The notes below the pieces were generated by a model that was not told the DNA's origin, did not search any database, and was given only the letters and a program-made list of their open reading frames with translations. Shown piece after piece: positions 8,113-14,260 of a stretch of 15,361 bases of DNA. A program made the translations under genes and the position numbers. The DNA is from CAMLDH01 sp966250375 (GTDB lineage: Bacteria; Pseudomonadota; Gammaproteobacteria; Burkholderiales; Burkholderiaceae_D): assembly GCA_966250375.1 (NCBI GenBank), contig CBINHE010000097.1, positions 1-15,361 of the forward strand, given 5' to 3'. Each line of letters begins with the position of its first letter. Positions within the stretch are counted from its first letter, which is position 1.

Positions 8113-8143
8113 AGCCCGGACGGTATTCAAGTCCGGGCTTTTT
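8113..8143 (+). terminator. Terminator after accD
   Basis: Perfect 9-bp stem AGCCCGGAC (8113-8121) with GTCCGGGCT (8131-8139), a 9-nt loop, and a T-run ending at 8143. It lies 18 nt after the accD stop. Confidence 0.9.
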
Positions 8144-8193
8144 AATTTCAGTGTCGGCGCCATATACCTTCTGTAACTGCTTCTCCCCACTCA

Positions 8194-9495
8194 ATGCAAA
8201 ATCAACCGATCACCTTAGCCGACTGGCTTTCCGCCCTTGAAGCCCTGCATCCGAAAGCCATCGATATGGGGCTGGAGCGCGTGTCGCAAGTCAAGGAACG
8301 CCTCGGCATACACTTTGATTGTCCGGTGATCATTGTCGGTGGCACCAATGGCAAGGGGTCGACCTGTGCGATGCTGGAATCGATCCTGTTGCAGGCCGGC
8401 TATCGAGTCGGATTGTATACATCACCGCACCTGATACATTTCAACGAACGGGCGCGGGTCGGCGGCGAACCGGTTTCGGACGCTGCACTGGTGGCGAATT
8501 TTGTGCAAGTCGAGGCTACGCGCGCTGATGTGTCACTGACCTATTTCGAATTCACGACGCTGGCGATCCTGCGCCTGTTTGCTGAAGGCAACCTGGATGC
8601 GGTCATTCTCGAAGTCGGTCTGGGCGGGCGATTGGATGCGGTTAATGTGATCGACGCCGATGTCGCCATCGTCACCAGTGTCGATATCGATCACACCGAA
8701 TACCTTGGCAACACGCGCGAGGAAATCGGCTTCGAGAAAGCCGGTATTTTTCGCGCCGGCAAAGTGGCCATTTGCAGCGATCCCGTGCCGCCGAACTCAT
8801 TGATTCAGCATGCGGAAGCGATCGGTGCCGACTTATGGCTGTTAGGCCGCGATTTCAACTATGCTGGCGACAAACAGCAATGGAACTACGGTGGCCGCAA
8901 ACAGCGTCGCAACTCGCTGGGATACCCGAGCTTGCGCGGTGCGAACCAGTTACTGAACGCCTCGGCGGTATTGGCGGCGTTGGAAAATTTACGCGACCGA
9001 TTGCCGGTGAGTGCGCAGGAGGTGCGCAACGGCCTCGTGATGGTCGATTTGCCTGGACGCTTCCAGGTACTGCCCGGTCGTCCGACCGTGGTTCTCGATG
9101 TTGCGCACAATCCGCACGCCGCGGCGACGCTGGCGCAAAATCTCGATAACATGGGGTTTCATCGTTACACCTATGCCGTGTTCGGTGCCATGCAGGATAA
9201 AGATATCAGTGGTGTTGTCGAACAGCTAAGAGATCGGGTCGATCATTGGTGCGTCACGGCTTTGCCGTTGCCGCGCGCGGCTTCTGCGGAACAGATCAAA
9301 CAAAAATTATTGGATGCGGGGGTGGCGCCGAGCGAGGAATCGGGTGCGGAATCGACTATTCAAACCTTTTGTTCGCCAGCGGACGCTTTCGTAAATGCAA
9401 TGAGCCGAGCGACCGAGAATGATAGAATTGCGGTTTTCGGATCGTTCCTGACCGTTGCAGGTGTGATGGTCGCGCGGAACGCCGGAACTCACTGA
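8194..9495 (+). CDS. folC: Bifunctional dihydrofolate synthase / folylpolyglutamate synthase FolC
   Basis: 433 residues, an ATP-dependent Mur-ligase-type enzyme. It adds glutamate to dihydropteroate and then further glutamates to reduced folates in the cytoplasm. The P-loop is GGTNGKGST at residues 49-57. Other family blocks are YTSPHLIHFNERARV, FEFTTLAILRLF, VILEVGLGGRLDAVNVI, VDIDHTEYLG and EKAGIFR. The C-terminal domain contains LPGRFQVL, LDVAHNPHAA and VFGAMQDKD. The start at 8194 agrees with the family (TLADWLSALEALHP), but no Shine-Dalgarno is visible and the ATG lies only 50 nt after the accD terminator. No convincing promoter was found in those 50 nt, so expression may depend on read-through. 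The SPOR-protein gene follows after 19 nt. Confidence 0.96.
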   Translation: MQNQPITLADWLSALEALHPKAIDMGLERVSQVKERLGIHFDCPVIIVGGTNGKGSTCAMLESILLQAGYRVGLYTSPHLIHFNERARVGGEPVSDAALVANFVQVEATRADVSLTYFEFTTLAILRLFAEGNLDAVILEVGLGGRLDAVNVIDADVAIVTSVDIDHTEYLGNTREEIGFEKAGIFRAGKVAICSDPVPPNSLIQHAEAIGADLWLLGRDFNYAGDKQQWNYGGRKQRRNSLGYPSLRGANQLLNASAVLAALENLRDRLPVSAQEVRNGLVMVDLPGRFQVLPGRPTVVLDVAHNPHAAATLAQNLDNMGFHRYTYAVFGAMQDKDISGVVEQLRDRVDHWCVTALPLPRAASAEQIKQKLLDAGVAPSEESGAESTIQTFCSPADAFVNAMSRATENDRIAVFGSFLTVAGVMVARNAGTH

Positions 9496-9514
9496 CGAAT
9501 TCATTATTTATCGC

Positions 9515-10405
9515 ATGGGCTTGTTCTCGTTCCTTCATAAAAACAAGCAAGAAGAATCTGCTTCCGATGACAGCGAGTTTTATTCGCGCGCCGAGGAGGA
9601 ATCAAAGAGCGTGCGCGGCCGCGGCAAGCGCAAGCAGGGCAATCAGTCGGCCGCGCCGGTAGATCCCGTATTGCCGGAAAAGAAACGTGCGCGCCGCCGC
9701 TTGGTCGGTGCACTGGCCTTGGTGCTGGCAGTCGTTATCGGACTACCGATGATTCTCGATTCCGAACCTAAACCCTTGGCGGACGATATCGCGATTCAAA
9801 TTCCATCCAAGGACAAGCCTGCCGTGCCTCCGCTGTCAAAGGTGTCAGCGTCAGCCTCCCTCGACCAGAAAGAGGAGGTGACAGAAGCGTCTCCGCCGGC
9901 GGTTTCCAGTGAAGTTGCACTCGCCACCAAGAATGAAAAAGCCAAAGATGATCAAAAATCAGCCAACATGGCAAAACCTGCCGGCACCGGCAAGCTACCA
10001 GTGAATGCGCCGCCGACCAAGGTTGGTGGCAAGTCAGGCGGAAAACCGGAACAAGTAGCCAAGACCGAGCACAAAGCAATCCCTGCGGCTGAAAAACCGG
10101 ATGATGCGGCACGGGCCAAGGCAATCCTGGAAGGCAAAGCCGATATCAAAGCATTATCAAATAAAAAAACCGGCAAATTTTTGGTCCAGGTGGCCGCACT
10201 CGCGAGCGAGGAAAAAATAAACGAATTGCAAACCAAGCTGAAAAGCGAGGGAATTCAGTCATATACGCAAAAAGTCGCAACCGCGTCGGGCGATCGTACG
10301 CGGGTCCGCGTCGGCCCGTTCACGAGCAAGGAAGAAGCTGACCAGATGCGCACCAAGCTAAATAAATTGGGTTTGAATGGAACCCTGATCCCGCTTGCCA
10401 ATTGA
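9515..10405 (+). CDS. SPOR-domain membrane protein (DedD-like)
   Basis: 296 residues. A Lys/Arg-rich cytoplasmic N-terminus is followed by one membrane segment at about 63-81 (LVGALALVLAVVIGLPMIL). A long periplasmic linker rich in Lys, Ala and Pro comes next. The SPOR domain occupies the end, about 220-296 (GKFLVQVAALASEEKINELQ, then TRVRVGPFTSKEEADQMRTKL). SPOR domains bind denuded septal peptidoglycan, so a role in cell division or envelope remodelling is expected. The layout and the place between folC and cvpA match DedD, but SPOR proteins differ greatly in the linker, so I leave the symbol blank. No strong Shine-Dalgarno is seen. Orientation is N-in, C-out by the positive-inside rule. 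Confidence 0.9.
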   Translation: MGLFSFLHKNKQEESASDDSEFYSRAEEESKSVRGRGKRKQGNQSAAPVDPVLPEKKRARRRLVGALALVLAVVIGLPMILDSEPKPLADDIAIQIPSKDKPAVPPLSKVSASASLDQKEEVTEASPPAVSSEVALATKNEKAKDDQKSANMAKPAGTGKLPVNAPPTKVGGKSGGKPEQVAKTEHKAIPAAEKPDDAARAKAILEGKADIKALSNKKTGKFLVQVAALASEEKINELQTKLKSEGIQSYTQKVATASGDRTRVRVGPFTSKEEADQMRTKLNKLGLNGTLIPLAN

Positions 10406-10415
10406 GCGCGCCAAC

Positions 10416-10904
10416 GTGACGATTTTTGATTACCTGGTTTTGTTCGTGCTGATTTGCTCGGTTGTCGTCAGTACCTTGCGCGGACTGGTGAAAGAGATGT
10501 TGTCGCTGCTCGGCTGGATCGTGTCGTTCATGGTCGCGAATGCGTATGGTGCAAGTCTGGCGAGATTATTACCGGATGCGATACCAGGCACCGCTACCCG
10601 TTTGATCGTGGCATTCATTGTGCTATTTATCGCCGTAAGATTATTGATGGCGCTGTTGACGATGACAATCGATGCAGTCGTCAAGGCAAGCGGATTGACG
10701 GTGGTGGATCGGGGTTTGGGTGGTTTGTTTGGACTGGGCCGTGGTTTGGTGCTCGTGTTGGCGGCCGTGCTTCTATGCGGCATGACAGCGATTCCGCAAC
10801 AGGCGTTCTGGAAAGACGCATTGTTGAGTCCGCTGGCGGAAACCGCGGCACGTACGGTCAAGCCGTTTTTGCCGGGTGAATTTGCGCGGCATGTACAGTT
10901 TTAG
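10416..10904 (+). CDS. cvpA: CvpA family membrane protein
   Basis: 162 residues with four predicted membrane segments at about 4-20, 29-47, 62-85 and 101-124. The family signature is visible as DYLVLFVLICSVVVSTLRGLVKE near the N-terminus and VVDRGLGGLFGLGRGLVLV before the last helix. CvpA is an inner-membrane protein needed for colicin V production in E. coli, and its gene is commonly beside purF, as here; its biochemical activity is not settled. I chose GTG at 10416, giving MTIFDYLVL, the usual family start, 10 nt after the preceding stop. An in-frame TTG at 10395 would overlap the SPOR-protein gene by 11 nt and add seven unconserved residues. Confidence 0.92.
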   Translation: MTIFDYLVLFVLICSVVVSTLRGLVKEMLSLLGWIVSFMVANAYGASLARLLPDAIPGTATRLIVAFIVLFIAVRLLMALLTMTIDAVVKASGLTVVDRGLGGLFGLGRGLVLVLAAVLLCGMTAIPQQAFWKDALLSPLAETAARTVKPFLPGEFARHVQF

Positions 10905-11071
10905 TAATTGCGGGACAGAAGGGCTGTCGATGCTTTATGAGGCGCCGCAGCGTGCCGAATTATTCGGTTCCCAACCCTTAAATATTTGTGGACAGATGTA
11001 AGTGCAGCAGTGGCATCGGCAGCTCCCTCTGTCCCTATCAGGTTCTAGTTTGTTTTGTTGAGGAGTCCACC
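10905..11071 (+). promoter_or_regulatory. Structured purF leader with competing inverted repeats
   Basis: The 167-nt gap before purF holds GGGACAGA (10912-10919), TGGACAGA (10989-10996) and the inverted TCTGTCCC (11028-11035). The third copy can pair perfectly with the first (8 bp) or with the second (7 bp). The first can also pair locally with CTGTC (10924-10928). These pairings exclude each other. No T-run follows any of them, so a classical attenuator is not evident. I see no PurR-type operator and no convincing promoter hexamers. AGGAG (11061-11065) is the purF Shine-Dalgarno. Confidence 0.4.
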
Positions 11072-12589
11072 ATGTGTGGCATAGTCGGCGTCGTTTCTCA
11101 TAGTCCCGTTAACCAGTTGATTTATGACGCGCTGCTGTTGCTGCAGCATCGCGGTCAGGATGCTGCGGGTATTGCAACCAATTCCGGCAATACGTTTTGC
11201 ATGCATAAGGCCAACGGCCTGGTGCGCGATGTATTCCGCACGCGCAATATGCGCTCCCTGCCCGGCAATGCCGGCATCGGCCAAGTCCGCTATCCAACCG
11301 CAGGTTCGGCCAGCGCAGAAGAAGCGCAACCGTTTTACGTGAACGCGCCGTTCGGCATCGCGCTCGCGCACAACGGCAACCTGACCAACTGTGAACAACT
11401 CAAGATCGAGATGTTCAAGAACGATCGTCGCCACATCAATACCGATTCTGATTCGGAAGTATTGTTGAATGTGCTGGCGCATGAAATCCAGGAATCCACG
11501 ACCGGCTATTCGCTTGACCCGGCGGCGCTGTTCAAGGCGGTCGGGGCATTGCACAAGCGGGTTCGAGGTTCGTATGCGGTCGTGGCGCAAATCGCAGGAT
11601 ATGGTTTGCTCGCATTTCGCGATCCATTCGGTATCCGTCCCTTGTGCATCGGTTTTAACGACACTGACAAGGGGCAGGAATATGTAGTGGCCAGCGAATC
11701 GGTTGCGCTCGAAGGGTTGGGTTTTCACTTTTTGCGCGATGTGATGCCGGGCGAGGCGATTTTTATCGATCTTGAGGGCAAGCTGTATAACCAGCAATGT
11801 GCAGAGAATCCGACGCTGAATCCATGCGCATTCGAATTCGTTTATCTGGCCCGTCCGGATTCGATCATTGATGGCGCGTCGGTTTATGCGACGCGTCTGA
11901 AAATGGGTGAGTACCTCGCGGACAAAATCAAGCGAGAATTTCCCGCCGGTGATATCGACGTCGTGATGCCGATTCCTGATTCCTCGCGTCCATCTGCGAT
12001 GGAATTGGCGCTTAAGCTCAACCTCGATTACCGCGAAGGCTTCATCAAGAACCGCTATATCGGCCGCACCTTCCTGATGCCGGGCCAAGCGATTCGCAAG
12101 AAATCGGTACGTCAGAAATTGAATGCAATCGGGTCCGAATTCAAAGGCAAGACGGTACTGCTGGTCGATGACTCGGTTGTGCGCGGCACCACCAGCCGCG
12201 AAATCGTGCAGATGGCGCGCGACTCCGGCGCCAAACGCGTGATCTTCGCGTCAGCGGCGCCGCCGGTTAAATATCCGAACGTGTACGGCATCGATATGCC
12301 GACCCGTAACGAGTTGATTGCCTACGGCCGTACCAATGAAGAAGTGTGCCGTGAAATTACCGCCGATGCGCTGGTGTATCAAGATATCGATGCGCTTAAG
12401 CAATCGATTTCGGATGTGAACCCAGTCCTGAAAAATTTCGAGGCATCTTGCTTTGACGGTGTTTATGTTACCGGTGATATCTCGCGCGACTATCTCGATC
12501 GAATTGAGTTTTCCCGCAATAATCCCAAGCCTGAAAATGAAGATGCGGTGCGATCGCAGTTGAACTTGAATCTGGCGCAAATTGATTAA
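11072..12589 (+). CDS. purF: Amidophosphoribosyltransferase PurF
   Basis: 505 residues. It catalyses the first committed step of purine synthesis, PRPP plus glutamine to phosphoribosylamine. The start MCGIVGVV places the glutamine-amidotransferase nucleophile at Cys2, exposed after removal of Met, with no propeptide. The N-terminal Ntn domain has LLLQHRGQDAAGIAT, GIGQVRYPTAG and ALAHNGNLTN. The phosphoribosyltransferase domain has VLLVDDSVVRGTT at 362-374 with the acidic pair Asp366-Asp367, matching the E. coli positions. The frame is open back to 10988, but ATG 11072 is certain from Cys2 and from AGGAG at 11061-11065 with a 6-nt spacer. It lies after cvpA, as in many proteobacteria. The next gene starts 11 nt after its stop. 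Confidence 0.98.
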   Translation: MCGIVGVVSHSPVNQLIYDALLLLQHRGQDAAGIATNSGNTFCMHKANGLVRDVFRTRNMRSLPGNAGIGQVRYPTAGSASAEEAQPFYVNAPFGIALAHNGNLTNCEQLKIEMFKNDRRHINTDSDSEVLLNVLAHEIQESTTGYSLDPAALFKAVGALHKRVRGSYAVVAQIAGYGLLAFRDPFGIRPLCIGFNDTDKGQEYVVASESVALEGLGFHFLRDVMPGEAIFIDLEGKLYNQQCAENPTLNPCAFEFVYLARPDSIIDGASVYATRLKMGEYLADKIKREFPAGDIDVVMPIPDSSRPSAMELALKLNLDYREGFIKNRYIGRTFLMPGQAIRKKSVRQKLNAIGSEFKGKTVLLVDDSVVRGTTSREIVQMARDSGAKRVIFASAAPPVKYPNVYGIDMPTRNELIAYGRTNEEVCREITADALVYQDIDALKQSISDVNPVLKNFEASCFDGVYVTGDISRDYLDRIEFSRNNPKPENEDAVRSQLNLNLAQID

Positions 12590-12600
12590 GTGCTTGTGAC

Positions 12601-13842
12601 ATGAACGATACAAAAAAATACGGTTTCACTACGACGATTCTGCATAGCGATCGTCAAAAACCGATCGAACATGGCTCACTGCACAAGCCGATCCATACGT
12701 CCGTTACTTTCGGCTACCAGGATGCGCGCGAATTGGCCGCTGTGTTCCAAGGCAAGCAGCCGGGATACCGATATGGACGGCAGGGAAACCCAACAGTTTC
12801 CGCGCTGGAAGACAAGATCACGAAGATGGAGGACGGTTACGCGTCGATCTGTTTTGCCACCGGCATGGCAGCGATTGCTGCCGTGGCGCAGGCGCTGTTG
12901 CGTGAAGGCGACCATGTGGTGTCGTCCGCTTTTCTGTTTGGCAATACCAACAGCTTGTGGCAAACAGTAAATGGGCAGGGCATCGATGTTTCATTCGTCG
13001 ATGCGACCTCGGTGGCAAATGTGGAAGCGGCATTGACGCCTGCAACGCGCATCGTATTCGTCGAAACCATTGCCAATCCGCGTACGCAAATCGCTGATTT
13101 GCAACGCATCGGACAATTGTGTCGCGATCGGGGGATTATCTATATTGTCGATAACACGATGACGTCGCCCTATCTGTTCCGACCGAAAGCAGTGGGCGCG
13201 AGCCTGGTTGTCAATGCACTGACCAAATCGATCGGGGGACATGGACATGCGCTGGGCGGCAGTCTGACCGATACCGGTTTATACGATTGGACCCGGTTCC
13301 CCAATATTTTTGACACATATAAACGATTCGCGCCTGTGCAGTGGGGCATGACGCAAATCCGTGCCAAGGCATTGCGCGATTTCGGTGCTTCGTTGGGGCC
13401 GGAAGCGGCACACCATATTGCGGTCGGCGCTGAAACCATGGCCCTGCGCCTGGAGCGTGAATGTGCGAATGCGCTAGCTGTGGCGCAGATGCTGGAGGCG
13501 GACGAGCGAGTGGCGGCTGTTTATTATCCCGGCTTGCCATCGCATCCACAGCATGCAATTGCGACCGAGTTGTTCCGCGCTTGCGGTGGTTTGCTCAGCT
13601 TTGAGCTGAAAGACGGCATCGATTGTTTCGATTACCTGAATCAGCTCAAGCTTGGTGTCGCGGCCAGCAATCTGGGTGATACGCGCACGCTTGTGATTCC
13701 GGTCGCACACACGATTTTCTATGAGATGGGCCCAGAACGGCGCGCTAGCATGGGCATTGCCGAGTCCCTTATCCGTGTATCGATCGGTATCGAAGATACG
13801 GGTGACTTGGTCGACGACTTCCGGCAGGCATTGGACGTCTGA
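12601..13842 (+). CDS. PLP-dependent trans-sulfuration enzyme (cystathionine gamma-synthase family)
   Basis: 413 residues, a fold-type I PLP enzyme of the Cys/Met metabolism family (MetB, MetC, MetY, MetZ). The cofactor lysine is Lys209 in VVNALTKSIGGHG. Asp184 in IYIVDNTMTSP pairs with the PLP ring nitrogen, and Tyr58/Arg60 in YRYGRQGNPT contact the neighbouring subunit's phosphate. The end NLGDTRTLVIPVAHTIF to SIGIEDTGDLVDDFRQAL is typical. Specificity cannot be fixed from sequence by eye. In many Burkholderiales this slot after purF holds metZ, but the N-terminus (KKYGFTTTILHSDRQKPIEHG) resembles a separate branch usually labelled cystathionine gamma-synthase family protein. The residue after the PLP lysine is Ser, where the family usually has an aromatic or Gln. 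Likely cotranscribed with purF. Confidence 0.88.
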   Translation: MNDTKKYGFTTTILHSDRQKPIEHGSLHKPIHTSVTFGYQDARELAAVFQGKQPGYRYGRQGNPTVSALEDKITKMEDGYASICFATGMAAIAAVAQALLREGDHVVSSAFLFGNTNSLWQTVNGQGIDVSFVDATSVANVEAALTPATRIVFVETIANPRTQIADLQRIGQLCRDRGIIYIVDNTMTSPYLFRPKAVGASLVVNALTKSIGGHGHALGGSLTDTGLYDWTRFPNIFDTYKRFAPVQWGMTQIRAKALRDFGASLGPEAAHHIAVGAETMALRLERECANALAVAQMLEADERVAAVYYPGLPSHPQHAIATELFRACGGLLSFELKDGIDCFDYLNQLKLGVAASNLGDTRTLVIPVAHTIFYEMGPERRASMGIAESLIRVSIGIEDTGDLVDDFRQALDV

Positions 13843-13877
13843 GAAAACATATTGCTTTAGCGCGAATTGCGGATGAC

Positions 13878-13941
13878 TATAGGGTACGCCCCGCGCACCG
13901 AAACGCTCGGTGATGCACCGGTGCTTGGGGCGCACCCTACA
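13878..13941 (-). repeat. REP-like cloverleaf palindrome
   Basis: The outer arms TAGGGTACGCCCC (13880-13892) and GGGGCGCACCCTA (13927-13939) pair over 13 positions with one mismatch. Two hairpins lie inside: CACCGA (13896-13901) with TCGGTG (13907-13912), and the perfect 10-bp palindrome GCACCGGTGC (13915-13924). Read on the minus strand the unit begins with GTAG followed by GGGTGCGCCCC. REP elements mobilised by RAYT transposases carry such a GTAG-type head beside a palindrome, so a REP or related mini-repeat is likely. Only one copy is in this window. Confidence 0.65.
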
Positions 13942-14065
13942 TTGGTTCGCAAAATGCCATAGAGCGTGATCCATCATCAGCTTGTAATCGAACTGGTTTA
14001 CCTTTCGTAACAGGAGAGGGCATTCGTCCACTCTTGGAAACTTTGCGGTCTCTTTCGCAATCCTA

Positions 14066-14233
14066 TAACCCGGATGTTGCACAAATTGCACGAGCCCTCG
14101 CTTGTCTCTTTTGCTTCGTATGGAATTTTGTTCAGCCGGCCGTAAAAACCATTACGGCGCTTCTTCACAAAATTCTCCCTGCAAATCAAAATCCTGCGCG
14201 ATCATCTCGCGAATCTGTGCAACAGTCGGGTTA
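14066..14233. repeat. About 168-bp nested imperfect palindrome (MITE-like)
   Basis: Outer arms of 22 bp (14066-14087 and 14212-14233) match as inverted repeats at 19 positions; the shared core reads TGTTGCACA. Inside, GAATTTTGT (14123-14131) pairs perfectly with ACAAAATTC (14167-14175). Inside that, GCCGTAA (14139-14145) pairs with TTACGGC (14152-14158) around a 6-nt loop. All three pairs share a centre at 14148.5-14149.5, so this is one folded unit. The arms begin TAACCCG and end CGGGTTA. No transposase is encoded. A miniature inverted-repeat element or a collapsed IS remnant is most likely. Its right end lies 27 nt before the patatin start. Confidence 0.6.
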
Positions 14234-14248
14234 AATGAGTCCGTTTTC

Positions 14249-14254
14249 GGAGGG
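14249..14254 (+). promoter_or_regulatory. Ribosome binding site fixing the patatin start
   Basis: GGAGGG lies 6 nt before TTG at 14261, the strongest Shine-Dalgarno of the last third of the window. It favours the TTG start over the much longer open frame reaching back to 14102. Confidence 0.8.
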
Positions 14255-14260
14255 ATTATT

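Larger units (their letters stand above)
13843..14260. other. 418-nt stretch without an assignable gene, two palindromic elements
   Basis: The gap between the PLP-enzyme gene and the patatin gene is the longest in the window. It holds a REP-like palindrome (13878-13941), then about 124 nt with no structure I can name, then a nested palindrome (14066-14233), then the patatin Shine-Dalgarno. One + frame is open from 13914 to 14234 but has no ATG or GTG start (first TTG at 14034) and matches no family I know. AGGAGAGGG at 14012-14020 resembles a ribosome binding site but no ATG, GTG or TTG lies at a proper distance. No T-tract terminator was found for the PLP-enzyme gene. Confidence 0.5.

Noticed and set aside
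10988..11071. N-terminal extension of PurF by 28 residues
   Set aside because: The nucleophile must be residue 2 after Met removal, and AGGAG sits at the right distance from ATG 11072; the extension also contains the leader repeats.
11045..12088. Minus-strand open frame of 347 codons opposite purF
   Set aside because: A mirror of purF codon bias. The peptide is rich in Arg, Gln, Ile and His with no recognisable domain, while purF is unambiguous on the + strand.
13474..14091. Minus-strand open frame of 205 codons reaching from the spacer into the PLP-enzyme gene
   Set aside because: Most of it is antisense to a clear enzyme gene and it also runs through the REP-like palindrome. No family match for the spacer part.
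14034..14234. Possible 66-residue small membrane protein with TTG start
   Set aside because: The only ribosome-binding-like sequence (14012-14020) is 13 nt away. The frame coincides with the palindromic element and ends in its right arm; more likely chance or a remnant.
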